In this document: positions 11,870 through 23,910 of the stretch, in pieces | Layout: each line of letters begins with the position of its first letter | How positions within the stretch are numbered: the first letter of the stretch is position 1 | Translations under genes and position numbers: made by a program | Source: Melanocharis versteri | Lineage: Eukaryota > Chordata > Aves > Passeriformes > Melanocharitidae | Length of the DNA: 64,000 nt | Reading direction: 5' to 3' | NCBI GenBank assembly: GCA_013397845.1 | Contig: VZTG01003808.1 | Coordinates: 1,398,084-1,462,083, forward strand | Notes under the pieces: model-generated | Told to the model about the DNA's origin: nothing | What the model saw: the letters and a program-made list of their open reading frames with translations, nothing else | Databases searched by the model: none

Positions 11870-12120
11870 CTATGTTACTTTACCTTATGTGGGCTAAAAA
11901 TAATTTTTCAAAGAGCCTGAGATCCCGCACTCTAAGAAGTGTGGTAAACATGATGGGATAGTGTCAGGCCTTCAGCCATTTTGTGTTTACTGCCAGTGAA
12001 GACCCTTGGCCACCCTCAGAGAAACAATTTCTGTTAAGTGGTCCATTAAGTCCTGTAGTCTGATTAATGAGGCAGACTTATTTACTGTCACTGGAACTTG
12101 ACCTGGAAGCTTATTTTAAA
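11870..12120. promoter_or_regulatory. Candidate regulatory element with MEF2 and NKX2 motifs
   Basis: The MEF2-type site CTAAAAATAA lies at 11,894-11,903 and a full NKX2-type site TTAAGTGG at 12,034-12,041, with a SOX-like AACAAT core near 12,023 and homeobox cores (CATTAA, CTGATTAATGA) just downstream. MEF2 plus NKX2 sites are typical of cardiac and muscle enhancers in vertebrates. Both motifs also occur by chance at this length scale, so activity is inference. No open frame or transposon explains the stretch. Confidence 0.3.
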
Positions 12121-14442
12121 GGAAAACTGCAATGGAAAGTTATCACACTTTGGATAGGTGCATACTAAAGAAATAAGGCCACATAAAAATGAATTTTTAT
12201 TACTATAGCTACCCTCTTTCACAATTCCCATAATAACCACGACCAGCCTGAATGACCTCCCAGTGGGTCTTTTTATTGATACTGCCCAGCAGGAGTTTCA
12301 GTCTGATAAGTAGGTCAGGATTCTGTTGGTCTGGTTCCCATCTGAATGCATGACAAAACAGGAGGATTTCAGCTTCACTGTCAAAAAGGTTCTTCTCTTT
12401 CATGTTCAGGTTATCTAATATCTAGAGGGCAGGTGCAGGGGTAAAAAAAAAAAAAAATCACAGTGGGGAGAAGGATATTAAAGAAAAGAAAGTAGCAAAA
12501 TTTAATCCTCTTAGTGATAGCATGACTAATGACTCCATAATCTGTACTCTGCCATTTCCTATCTACCACAGAGTTGTCCTGCTGCAGACAGTTCTTAATG
12601 TCCCAAAATATTTTGTAACCACCTTTAATTTTTGAAGTGATCTCCCACTTATCATCATAACACTATCTTTTTGGAGTGGAAGAGAGGGTGTGTTGATGCA
12701 TTCTGCCCTCCTCCACAAAAATGCAGAAGGTCCAGGAGGCAAAACTGAACTTGCTCTGACAATTCCTGCTTCTCCCTTTTCTCCACGTGCCTTGTCCTGG
12801 GAAGGGAGCTCATGCAAATTTCCCAGTGCCCCTCTGGCACTGGGAAAGGAAATTTAATCTAATTTACTAATTCACCCATAGGCTTATGATGAATAGAAAA
12901 TGAAGAGGTGTGTCATCTTGTCCAGTGAAGTTGGGGGTGATGAGCTGAAACCAACAAATATATTACAGAGAAGATACCATGCTGGACTAAAACCAAATTC
13001 TCATTGGTAAATTATTAGTCCACTGTTCATTATGATGTCTAGTTTCAATCCTAATGAGGTGGAACTTGATGAGATAATTACTTTGAACTATAGGATTCTG
13101 TTTGCCCACAACAAAAGCTTATAGTATGGTATCATCTCATCAAGCCTTTCCCTTTTTCTCAAAAGTTACTGGTTTTCTTTTAAATGGGATGTTTGTCTTT
13201 TCTCATTTAATGAAAATAGCATCTTGACTGAAGATATCGGGTACCTATCAGGATTTATCTAAGGGTAACCACCATCTGCAGGCAGTTCCTACTCAGTCTG
13301 GTTGAGAAGAATCTCAGAAAAGGAATGTTGAAAGGATATTTACCGGCAAATCTGGTGCAAAGTTGGTGCTGTGTGTATTGTCTGGTACAAAAAAGATGAA
13401 GTGAACTGGTGTTATTGGAACATTTTTTGAGCCAGGTGTTTCACACAGCATGGGCCTATATGATATAATTTGCACAAAGTGGGTTGCAGCATACAGAGGT
13501 TGCAGGCTCGGCTACCTGGCAGCATCACTGGTGTGCGGATACCTCAGGTTCCTCTCACATCTCACCCTTGCTGGCCATTTGTTTCAGCCTAGAATATAGG
13601 AGCATTTGTGAGCATATGGGTGAAAGAGTCCCTGCATTTTATTGCTTTGTCCCATGGTGTTAGGATATGTTTATTTCACTGAGCAGCTACAGTTATAGTA
13701 ATATAGTTACATAGTGTAGTATATAGTTATATATCCTGTTTCCAAAAAGGATGTGATGTACTGGTTGAGCCTCGTCACTTTGTTCAGGAACCTACAATTG
13801 CTGGATTTGCCATCATTTGGTAAGGAAAGGGGATGAAGGAAGCTGCCTTCAGACTAATAATAGCAGAAGGATTTTTATGTGGGTTCTACTCTCAAGGATG
13901 CAGCAATATGTTATAGATAGAGCACAGGACAAGCAGTTTGGTACCTGACTCTCTTCTTTTCCACAAATATCACAGACTTTAGATGAGACATTAATTTTTC
14001 TCTGACCAAAGCTTCTTAGTTAAAAATCAGATTGATACAATACAAATCTTATGGGGATGTCAAAGGGCCAAATATATTCCTATTTTCAGAGTGTCTAAGA
14101 TTGAAGGAGCTCCAGAAGAGCTGTGTTTATAGCAATCAAGTGAGATTCATTGAAGGGAAGGTAATGGGGGGGTGTGTTGAAATGTTGTGGAACTAAGGAA
14201 GAATGAGGAAAAGAAGCAAATTGGATTAGTAGTTAGGATGGAAGCAAAAGGAACTATCAAGTACTAAAATACAATCTTGTGCACTTTAAAATGTGGGGGA
14301 AAAGATGAAGGCACATATTTCTTCCACTCATTCTTATCTCACACCAGTTATGGCATTAGTACAGAACAGTGGCTTCGTGCTTTGAAGTCCTTGATTTTCT
14401 ACACAGAGACACAGACAGGGAATGGACCAACTCCCTAATGAG
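12121..14442. other. Unique non-coding DNA, no gene seen
   Basis: No coding exon or RNA gene. An A-run lies near 12,442-12,456. Parts of 12,990-13,240 have a constrained, homeobox-motif-rich look but are less convincing than the listed candidates. An AT-rich patch with repeated TATAGTTA-like words lies at about 13,690-13,735. Confidence 0.5.
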
Positions 14443-14487
14443 ACCATAGGAACTGCCATTCTGGATCAGACATCCTATTTTGCCTCC
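14443..14487. mobile_element. Possible CR1-like relic next to the U2 pseudogene
   Basis: The words ATAGGAACTGCCATTCTGGA and TCAGACATCCTATTTTGCC resemble a widespread reptile/bird CR1-related sequence, with an apparent internal gap between them. Downstream of the U2 copy, about 14,672-14,712 has a weaker resemblance to the continuation of the same family. If right, the U2 copy is nested in, or was co-retroposed with, this relic. The match is short and from memory. Confidence 0.35.
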
Positions 14488-14489
14488 AC

Positions 14490-14664
14490 ATCACTTCTTG
14501 GCCTTTTAGCCAAAATCTAATGTGATACCCATTCTTGTCAATTTAATGCCAGACCTATCTTCACTTTGAGGTCTCAATATTGCACGGGTGTGAGGAGCAG
14601 AAGGTCATCTTGGAGCTTTCTCTGTTCCTGGACAAAGCAATGCAGTGCCTCCAGGGGCAGGGTG
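14490..14664 (+). pseudogene. U2 spliceosomal snRNA pseudogene
   Basis: The first 65 or so bases align without gaps to the U2 snRNA 5' end at roughly 70% identity. They include the hallmark CTTCTTGGCCTTTTAGCCAA (U2 has C and G at two of these positions), followed by recognisable TTCTTGTCAATTTAAT. The 3' end keeps TGCAGTGCCTCCAGG, matching the U2 3' stem-loop. U2 RNA pairs with the intron branch point in the spliceosome. This copy is about 175 bases against about 190 for the real gene. Many differences are transitions, and the Sm-protein binding site (a T-run in U2) has been replaced by GGGTGTGAGG, so it cannot be a working snRNA. No upstream snRNA promoter and no poly-A tail are evident. Confidence 0.85.
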
Positions 14665-14971
14665 ATGGGAGGAGCGAATACTGGTGAATGCAGAGACAAA
14701 AGGGTGCAAACAAGGTGAGTATGCAGCAATATTTCTCAACAGTATTTTCCCAGGCTTCGGTGACTCATAGTTCAACAACTGTCTGGGCCAAAGCAAGGCT
14801 TTGTGTAAACTCTTTTCCAGGAATTTTTCAGATTTTTCTGAGCCAGGTATATTTTAACATTCTGCGGCAAGGAGAGTGCAGTAACGGTCTCAACACAGTG
14901 TGTAAAGAAGCATCCCTTTCTCTTGGCTTTGAAACCCCTACCTGCCTTTCCCATTTATGTTCCTCTAGTTC

Positions 14972-14988
14972 TTTTTTTTTTTTTTTTN
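14972..14988. repeat. Poly-T tract ending in an undetermined base
   Basis: Sixteen T are followed by N at 14,988, the only ambiguous base I noticed. The N probably marks a sequencing or polishing failure at the homopolymer. The plus-strand frame across it is unreliable. Confidence 0.9.
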
Positions 14989-15029
14989 ATAACCCTTCTC
15001 TCATTCACCTTCTTTGTGGGCCACTTAGG

Positions 15030-15300
15030 ATTTAAAAGGACTGTGTCATGTCTCTTTAAAAACTTGTAAATTATGGTTGCAATACGAACACAGTTAATTT
15101 AGTTTAATGGCAGGCTGTGTAAGAAAAAAGCTAGCAGGAAGTTAAAACAATGATACATCCTTCAACAGACATTTCAGTGTGATTAAGAGACAATACAGGA
15201 GCTATTAACTGTCAGGCTGCAATGAAGTTAAACAGCTTGTTTTGTTTTTACTGGAAAGCAGAAGGACTATAAAGAATTTAAAATGTCTTTCAGATCAGGG
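15030..15300. other. Candidate conserved non-coding element
   Basis: Repeat-free sequence rich in homeobox-like cores (AGTTAATTTAG near 15,093; TATTAACTGTCA near 15,203), an AACAATG SOX-like core near 15,147 and a GTGATTAAG motif near 15,179. No open frame or transposon accounts for it. The call is by texture only. Confidence 0.28.
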
Positions 15301-18300
15301 CAAAGGAGTTGCTAAGAAGCTATTTCCTCATGTAAAAACCTTACTCAAAGGTCTGAGGAGCTTGAAGCTCCTAAACTCTTTTCGTAGGGAATAGGTAGGA
15401 GAGCTGTGTAGAGAGACCATTTATGGCTCTAAAACTCCTTTTCTTTGAAGTTTGTCCCGTTCTTACAATTCAGATGGACAATACTGTGGTACTTGCTCTT
15501 TGTTAGCAGAACGGAGGGAAGAAACAGAAGTAGTGAACCCTGTCAGACCCGCATGGATAAGCCATGTTGACATCTTGGGCATTGAAACCCATGCCAGAGC
15601 CTAAGCAGAGAAGAACTTGAAAGTTCCCAGGAGAACTGGTGAAGAATCAGGTTTTGTCAGTTAAGGAGATGCAATGAGGACACTGTGGAGGGCATGGGTG
15701 TTTGGGAAGCCCTCCAGGCATTGTTTTCATTTTTATGCCTTTTTAATGGTTTCAGGTTTTTGCCTCCAGGATAGATATGGTTTAGGGAACTCGTAGAAGC
15801 ATGCAGTATCTTTCAGAAACCCCAGCCTACATTTCTTTAGACTTTAATACCTTTGTTGGCATTGATATTTTTTTTATTAAATGATTTTTTGGGGGTTATT
15901 TTTCTGAATACTTTGGCACTGGCTGTTTTGAATAAACTTATGCTTCCGTAATCCTGACGTTTTATGCATAAATGCTCTTTTCTCTTTTAGCCACAGGTGT
16001 TAAAGCAAGATGTGCTGACTAGTTGCAGGTACTTTTCAACACTAGTTGTCTCCTAATGTTATCTCCTAAATAATCTTCAGGCTGGCTCAGTGTTGAATAT
16101 GCAGATGTTTAACCATGAATCCCAAAGGTTGTGTTCCTGGCTGTAGAAATGCCCTGTATCTATTAGAGCAGGAAATTCAAACTCCACTTCCAGGGTTTCC
16201 TACTGACTTGCTTAGAGTTCTTTAGCTGAGAACACTGAAACCACTGGGGTACTTTCAGCCTCCGCAGAACAAGTACATTAATTTCTTATAACCACATGGT
16301 CCATTGTGCTGTTTGGAAACTCAGTAAGATTCATAAATGAAAGAAATTTGTGAATGACACTTTCATTTGTAAGGTTGGTGCTTGAAAATTTCTCAGTAGA
16401 AAAATACCAACCGTTGTTATCGTTGTCATTTTATCCAGGTTGTTCCCCACCAAAGGAATTGAATCCACGAACTATATCTTCACAAGCAGCAAAATATTAC
16501 TGCTGTGGAGAAGTCGTCATCATCTGTGGAGAAGCAGATGCCCAGCTTTTGCTCTGCTCTGAAGTGCTGTACCAATGGTTTTTGTTTCCCCTTCCCCTGC
16601 CCCTGCTTTGAGCCTTGTGAAGAAATTACAGAGAGAGTTGTGGAAACATCTCACTTTGGAAATTCAGGCCTGGAGTTCCCAATCTTAATGTCTTCAGGGC
16701 CAAATGTACCCACAGCATCAACAGATGGCAGAAGCCACAGATACCTCACGGGGTGACTGACTGACCCAGGGACTCTTTCCTTTGCTGCATGTTCATGACA
16801 AGGTGCTTCGCATCCTCTTCTGTTACACAGCCTCATGCCCTCAAAATTGGATCCCAGCTGTATTTGCCCCACACAAATAAGGGGACCGTAACCACATACT
16901 CCCATCTACCTCTCACACCCCTGCAATCTGTCATGGTAGCATCCCTTCACTAACATTTTTATTTATACACAAGCACAGATTAAGCCTATGTTCGCTTTGT
17001 GTCAAAATACACTTGCAGACGCTTGATAAAAGTCCGTAGCCATGATACTGCTCTCTCTACATTGTAACTACTTACACGTAAGATGTCTGTGTGTGGGCAT
17101 TGCATGACATTTGGATTAGAGATTATGGGGATTATTAGCCAATGCTCCTGGCAGAAGCTGAGGAAGACAGGCTCAGGAGCTTTGGCTGAGTACTTGTCAC
17201 TAAACCTGCACTTCCTTCCTCATCCAGCTTCCTGTTCAGCTCCCAAGAGCATTTCTGATCTGGGCAATGGGCTATTGACTGAAATGTTTGCCTTTTACTC
17301 TTGGTTGAATCTCCGAGTGTTTCCAAGCTGTGGTATGTTGGCTGCTCACGGAGCCCAAGTGTGTTCAAAATGCTGCCCAGCTGGAGAAGAGATCAGTGCT
17401 CCCTTCCCACTGGTGGTCCCTACTGCTGCAGGAACTGTCACTGGGAAAAAATGCATGGGTCTGTGGCTTTTGTCTCTTATGGGCAGAGCCATCCCTTGTA
17501 AAGCCTTGCTTTGGCCATTTTCCAGCTGGGAGAGGTTAGAAAACAGTCTGGCAGGAGCTTCCACGGGTCTTTCATGTCCGACAGACTGGACCAGGTGGAC
17601 CGTTTCACTCAGGAGTTCGTGTGTTTCGCCAGCCAACTTCTTTTCTGTGCTTAATGACTTTTACAGCACATTCTGGGCAGCTCCAGTTAATCTCATACTT
17701 TCATCCTCCTGTGATCTCACTCAGCTTCCTGGAGAATGAAGTGTGAAGGTGCAGTTGGCTTTTTCTGTACGCTAAACCCTCAGGCTGCCAGTGCTGGAAA
17801 GGGGCGCACATGGTAGTGCTCCAGCTTATGCCTCATTTTTGAGGTGACTGGAAAGGTACTGGTCCTTGCAAAGATCAGTTCTCCATTGGAGAAATCCTGA
17901 TAGCACTGATATTTCAATTCAGATTAGTTGTAAATTATAAGCTCTGGTCTGTATATATGAAAACACTCAGTTACATGCTGAATCGATGCAGATTTTTTTC
18001 TTTTTTTAAGAAAAGAATGTGGAAAATGATGCAAATATTCCTAGAGAATAATCTGGCAATTACTATATTTATGTAAAGAGGATATAGAATACACAGATGG
18101 CTGGTTTAGTGCCTACCACTGTACTGACATATGCAGAAAGCTGCTTCATGTACATATGTGTAGCAGTAACTGAATATTAAAATTGAACAGTCATGTAGCA
18201 CTCTCTCTGTTTTCCCTCATTTTAAAAAATCTGGTCTGCTTTATTTAGGCTATGTATTTCTATTCTTTTTGGAACGTCTGCACAATATTTACTGAATTCA

Positions 18301-18679
18301 TAAGTCAAAATATTAACTCAATTTTCACAAATTGAAGAACACTAACCGTTTCCGTGGTCTCGTCTTGTTTGCATTTAATAGAAAATTCACGAGTTGAATA
18401 ATAAATTTTGAGAGTGAAAAGCATTTTGCAAAAAAAATTCATAAAGATGTCTAGTTCAGAGACGATGCATCAGATGCAAAAGCCCTCAATATGCTGGAAT
18501 AATTGCAAACTCCTTTTAATAAAATTTATTGATAGGATTTTCAGATGTTTCTCAGGATGATCACATGGAGCATTTACTAAATAAACACTATAAACTCTCT
18601 CTAGGTTGAGCTCATCTAGGGATGGAATCAATATTTGTACCATCTTTAAAAGTTCTGCCATTTATTCAATAGTCTAAAA
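15301..18679. other. Unique non-coding DNA, no gene seen
   Basis: Contains the longest open frame of the window (218 codons, plus strand, 17,083-17,739). Its protein is low in charged residues, rich in Ser, Leu and Cys, and resembles no family I know. Other frames overlap it on both strands. Around 17,880-18,460 the DNA becomes AT-rich and could hold further conserved elements. No RNA gene or clear transposon. Confidence 0.5.
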
Positions 18680-18860
18680 TGGTCTTTATGAGATGTAGGA
18701 TTTCATTATGCAAATACCCATTTAAGATTTGTATGGGCCAATTAAAAACATAGCTGGAGAAAATGTGCTATTTTTACATGCCTGGTAGACATGCTCCAAA
18801 GGGAAGTACCTCCGCAAATTCAAATTATTTTAGTTCCAAACTAACTTAAGAAAATTACAT
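18680..18860. other. Candidate conserved non-coding element with octamer motif
   Basis: A perfect POU octamer ATGCAAAT lies at 18,708-18,715, followed by a CCAATTAAAA word near 18,738 and an AAATTATTTTAG core near 18,822. AT-rich, repeat-free, no coding frame. Octamers with adjacent homeobox cores are typical of neural and early developmental enhancers, but single motifs are weak evidence. Confidence 0.3.
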
Positions 18861-19719
18861 TTGCACTATGTTTCCTTACTTTCTCTCTCCTGTTTTATTT
18901 CCAAGCCTAACAGTTAAGATCTACCTCTGACTCAGGCCGCAGAATGAGACCTACCTGCTTTCACTATTGCATGTCATTGCTAGGGCATGTTAGGGCATGT
19001 TCTGATGAGAACTTCGCTTGCCAGCATCCTCAGTAGGGTCATGTCTCCAAATGCACCTCTTTCTATAAACTAAAAATGGCTAAATTTCATAGGAGATTTT
19101 TAAAAGAGTAAGCTGCCAAGCATGAAGCGTCAGTAAATTATCTCCTTGAACCCTTAGTTTGCGGCAAGGGTTAACCCTGCAAATGTTAACAAATACTTGC
19201 CTTCAGATGTTTCATTTAGCTGGAGTATGATCTAATCAAAGGAGCACTGTCCCCTTCCACTGTTTTTTATGGAAGCTGGGTGTACAGAGTCTCCTCTGGC
19301 ACTGACCATAAAAGACTTAAAGCAGAAGCATTTTCTGTCACATACAAGGTGCAAATAAAGTCTACAAGAGTCTCTTCAGGACATTAATATAAAAAATCTT
19401 CACCCCACAGAGTTATCATTCTGGTGTTAAGTTGCAAATGAAGTGGAAAATCTTCTGTGATAACAAGATGTAACAGTGAAGCTTTGTGCCCCATTGTTTT
19501 TGTGACTTAAAGGAAATCATTACTAGTATGAAATGGAGAATATTTTCTTCTCTTTTGTGGCATTGGTATGAATTTTGTTTTATAGAGATTATGGTTGCTG
19601 CATTAAGCTTGCTCATGTTCTCACCTAAGAGCACTAGCAGTAATATTGCAGATGATGTGTTGTTTTGTGCTCTTTATCTGAAGATCCCAGAATATAAAAT
19701 GAAATTACCCTGTGCTGGA
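18861..19719. other. Non-coding DNA, some constrained-looking stretches
   Basis: No gene seen. A tandem 10-mer (TAGGGCATGT, two copies) lies at 18,981-19,000. A perfect 12-bp palindrome AGGGTTAACCCT, which contains a GTTAAC half-site of HNF1 type, lies at 19,167-19,178. The segment 19,120-19,230 looks more constrained than its surroundings. Confidence 0.4.
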
Positions 19720-20120
19720 AGCTAATCACGTATTTTCTATCTCCTCCCCTAATGTTGCCAGATTGTATTAATCATAAATGTCAATGAAGTCTCCAGATGA
19801 CTTCCTGACTTTCGACAAAAGGCCTTCATCTCAGCCTCTTAAATTCCACGGTCAAGGGGAATGTAACATTCAGAATAATTATTAGCATTATTTTACCTTG
19901 ACATTTCAGCCCTGCTTTCAGTTTAGCATTCCAAACAGGCAGTGAAGACGAATGTTGTCTTTCAATGCACTGGAGGGAATTGCCCCAATTAAACCTGACT
20001 TTAAGGATATCTAAAGCCCTGTATTAATGTGCTGTCCTGTTTTTTTTGCAAGAAATACTTCATGAAGGAGAGAAACTTTCATTAAAAACAGTCAAGATTT
20101 ACTGTCAGAAGAACAAGCCA
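19720..20120. other. Candidate conserved non-coding element
   Basis: About 400 bases without repeats, with many mixed motifs: ATTAATCATAAATGTCAATG near 19,767, AATAATTATTAGCATTATTT near 19,875, CCAATTAAACC near 19,985 and GTATTAATGTG near 20,021. No frame is coding. Of all candidates this has one of the most enhancer-like textures, but conservation is unmeasured. Confidence 0.35.
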
Positions 20121-20739
20121 GTTCTGAATTGCACTTTTTCCCCCTAGGCTAGGATAATAATCAGAGCTTCTCATTTTCAGAGGAGTAAGTGGTTGTGCTG
20201 CCCTAAAGATTCTTTAGCCTTTTGTTTCAGCTAAAAGGTCAAAGTTATAATTTTGTCTCATCATAAACTATTAGTGGTACCTTGTCAAAACCTTGTTACT
20301 TGTCTGGGATCTTGCATCCATCCTTTGTACATACCTGCATTTACTTAATTTTTTAACATTCTGTCAGGTAATAGGGACAGAATACATTTTTTGTGGGTTT
20401 TTTTCCCAGCAAGGAAAAATGTTTTCACCAAAGCACGGATGAAAAGAAGACACAAACCACTGCACCACACACAACCCCGCAGCTATTTGACCTTGCTTGG
20501 GTGGAGACCTGGCAGTCTGGTTCAGTCAAACAATTTTACTTACTCACTTCCTGCAAACTTTTGATGACCCTTGAGATTCTGGAAGTCTGTGTCGATAATG
20601 AGGTAAAAAACTGTATAAACATTGTTCACTGTAATTTGGTCAGAAAGCAGGTGCACACAGACAAGCCACAGACACTAGTTAGTCTTCAGACCATGGGCTT
20701 TTTTGGTACAGTACGGAGAATAAATTGAGTTCCTATGAT
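20121..20739. other. Unique non-coding DNA, no gene seen
   Basis: A 111-codon plus-strand frame (20,393-20,728) starts in a T-run and has no recognisable domain. No transposon, RNA gene or clear element. Confidence 0.5.
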
Positions 20740-21110
20740 GAGCGCAATTTATTTTAATACCAATGAGCCGGTTCAGTTCATGTCAAAGTATTGCTGTAGA
20801 GAAAAAACGGAGCTACACTGCAAAAGGATATACGAGACTGCATAAATTTAGCTCCCTGTTCTTTTCAGCTGCTTTTCCTACTTTTCTATGTCTTTCTGTG
20901 AAACCTTGAAGATAAAATTGTTTTGCATGTTTTAGGCTGTAATTCATGGCTATTCTCCAGCTGATAGCAAATTGCTATTTGCATCTGTTATGGTTGTGTG
21001 CCCAGTGTGTGATTTTACACAACTGCTGTGGCCCGTACTGTTTCAGTGGAAGCGAATTTTATTGACTTTTGCTAAAATTTGACTTTGAGACTTCACCTAA
21101 CTGGAAAGTA
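20740..21110. other. Candidate conserved non-coding element with palindrome and octamer
   Basis: Contains ATAGCAA-A-TTGCTAT, a 7-bp-arm palindrome at 20,964-20,978, directly overlapping a reverse-strand POU octamer ATTTGCAT at 20,977-20,984. An ATTTATTTTAATACC core lies near 20,749. There are no simple repeats, no transposon text and no coding frame. Confidence 0.33.
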
Positions 21111-23479
21111 AATTGATTGATGCTGACACTCCTTTTCTTCTAATCTCTAGCTCCATGCAGATTCATACTAGAAATGTTTTTGTCTCCAGCACAAACACAC
21201 TCTTTCTCTTGTTCTTTATTTTAAATTAGAAATCTTGCATAAATATCAGATGAACATATAGTTCACCAAATAAATGTATAATAATCTGCAATGCCTATTC
21301 CCCGAAAATTTTCAGGCAAATTTGACATTGCCTTCTTACTTAAGTGCTGTCAATTTTGACAAGGCTTCTTAGTTAAACATCAAATTGTACACAAATATCA
21401 GAACGCTTTCTGTGAAAAGTTGGTTAAGGAATGCACCTCTGTAAAGTACCAAGGAAGTCCACAGTAGTCTTTAGCCCATTTCCATTCTCCATTTCCTTCC
21501 CTGTTTCCTCCTATTAGATATTTACTAAGAATAGATGACTAATCTTCAGTGAGTTTATGGCCAGCAGTTCCTGACCTGTTCCTAGTTAGCTTTCAGTGGC
21601 TTAAGCAGCGCTGTGATTAATTGTACTGATAAGAGAAGTGGAAGCTTCTTTCCTTCTGCCTGCCCCTGCCAAGCTTAACAAAATGAGTGAATCCGAAGAC
21701 CATGGCAGGAGTAAAGAATCGATATTAAACCCTGTGGAAATGATCCTGTGCTGTCTCAGCTAAGGATCTGGCCCATTTTGTGAAACAAAATTGAATTTTT
21801 TCACTTCATTCATGGTTGCTGCAGTAAAGCACATACATTGCATGCATGTATACAATGTAAGGATATAAAAGAAGCTGTTGCTGGTCTTTTACATCATAAT
21901 TTTTACTTAGTACTATGTGGTGCTGAACGAGGATGTGAAAAGCATTCCACTGAACATGCGAACTTCTTTTCCTCACCTTTCCCTACATTTAAAATGTAAT
22001 TTTTAATTTTGTGACAAGGTTTTCCCAGATAACTGAATGTCTCATTAGTGCTAATTTACTGTATGGGACCCTGCAGAGTGGGAAAGAGAGATTCAGAAGA
22101 TCTAGCTGTAACCCAGCAAAGCAAGGTTTTCTAGATCCTTTGTCATCCAGCTGTTTTGTATACCCTTCTGGGGGGCTGCCTTCTGGGGTTTCCTCTGTAT
22201 TCCTTTAGGATTACCTGACCCCATAAAGTCACTGTTCCTTGTACTAGCATTTACTTCTGTGTCTCCAGCAAGCATGAGAATGCTGGTTTTCTGGGCTGAG
22301 AATACAAAACTGTCACTTTTATTTTTGTACAAGCAGTACAAAAATTTTTTCCTTGCAATGCACTGCAGCCCGCAAATTCACCTTTTCAGAAGACCACACT
22401 CTGGTGCCATTTCTAACTTAATTAGTCCTTTGTACAGTCCCACTTCTAAGCCCTCGGAACCTAAAGCTTGGGAGATAATTATTTTCATCCCCGAAGAGAG
22501 GTCTTTCAAAATCCCTTTGCATCTTGTGGGTTAAGTGTTTAATATTTCAGCTGGAGATTGGTAAGCGCAGGAACAGAAACTGAATGGAATGCATTGTGTT
22601 CAGCGCCCATCCACTTTAAATAATTTTCCTTTTGGCCCTAAACTTCCTTTTCTTAATATATAAAAAATGTATTAGGAGTTTGCAGTGAAGAGTAACTAGA
22701 GATTATTTTTCCCCCTTTCAACTGGAATAAGTACAGAAGGAGTGTCTGGCTGATAATGGATCTGCAGCAGCACAGCTCCAAGGCCTTTATTGTCTGTGTT
22801 TTTCATTAAGTGATGTATGTCTTCCCAGTAATACAGAATTGCTAACAAAGGGGTGTTGTCAAGTGTGGAGGAGCAAATTGATTCAAATCTATTTTTGGAG
22901 TCAAATAAATTTCCTTGAAACATTAAAAATAAAAAATTACTCCATGCTGACAAGAGGTCCTAAAAAATTGGTCTGTTGAGGTAATTTATATGTGTGTACA
23001 CACACAGACAGGTATTCTGGTCTGGCTTTTTACTTTGAGACAGTTATAAAAGTGATTGAAAACAAAGGGAGTTGTTTGGGAGCACTGCTTCAGTGAATCA
23101 AAACTATTAGGGATTTTACTGTTGTGAAAACAGGATTTATTTAATAGGCCTCTCCAAAGTGTTTTTCCCCTCTGCCTCCAAGCCAGAGTGGACACTGGCA
23201 TGTGAGATGATTGCAGGCTGTGAATTTTCAAAGGGGTTTAAAGTAACAAGACCACCCCAGTTGCTCTGCTAATGCTGCTGCTGCTGCCCTTCGAAAGAAT
23301 TCTGTAAGTGTTTGAATTGCAGCAGCAGCACAGTAATTGAGGAGACTTGTCCAGGAAACAACTTATGAATGTTTCCTTACCCGAGAGCTCTTTGGTCAAG
23401 AACATTAAAGCAAATGTAGCTTAAAGAAACCTAGTAAAAACCTTAATGTAACAGCATTGATTTTCTGATTTGTGCTCTT
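21111..23479. other. Unique non-coding DNA, no gene seen
   Basis: No exon, RNA gene or transposon recognised. A TGTGTGTACACACA palindromic patch lies near 22,992-23,005. Short CTG/CAG runs near 23,273-23,286 and 23,322-23,332 face each other and could pair. All frames are short. Confidence 0.5.
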
Positions 23480-23910
23480 TTTTTTTCTCTTTTCTTCTAT
23501 TTTAATGTATTTTCTAACAAATTACAGTATTCCACCCATTGCCTAAGAAGTTTTAAAAAACCCAATTGAGCAATTAAACAGGTTTCCAACAGCTTCAGTT
23601 ACAAAGCCATTGGGCTGCATGGAGAATATGCTGGCAACAAACAACTGATATAATTTAATGAGGTGTAACTGAGTAATTTGGGGCATCCAGCAGGTTTTTT
23701 TGCTATAAAGGGCTACATCTGAAGGCCTCTTTAATAAGTATCCTGTGATTGGCTTTTGGAGTTGTCCTCACAGAGCAGTTTTGAACCGCATTGTGGTGAT
23801 GCTGATCTGTGGGCCCTGAGCTCCTGCTTTTCACTCATTTAATTAATTAGAGAAAAACAGAGCCAGAGGATAAGTGACTCTAAGGTCTCATACTTTCTTT
23901 TCACATTGTA
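23480..23910. other. Candidate conserved non-coding element
   Basis: Contains GAGCAATTAAACAGG near 23,568, TATAATTTAATGAGG near 23,649, a TTTAATTAATTAGAG homeobox-type core near 23,838 and AACAAAC SOX/forkhead-like words near 23,636. Repeat-free and not coding on either strand. Called by texture only. Confidence 0.33.

Noticed and set aside
17083..17739. 218-codon open frame, the longest in the window
   Set aside because: Given the stop-codon rate of this DNA and six frames over 64 kb, a frame of about this length is near chance expectation. The protein has no recognisable domain, and overlapping frames are open on both strands.
23270..23335. CTG run and CAG run as a possible coding polyglutamine or structural repeat
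   Set aside because: Each run is only four or five units, interrupted, and lies in no open frame with gene-like context.
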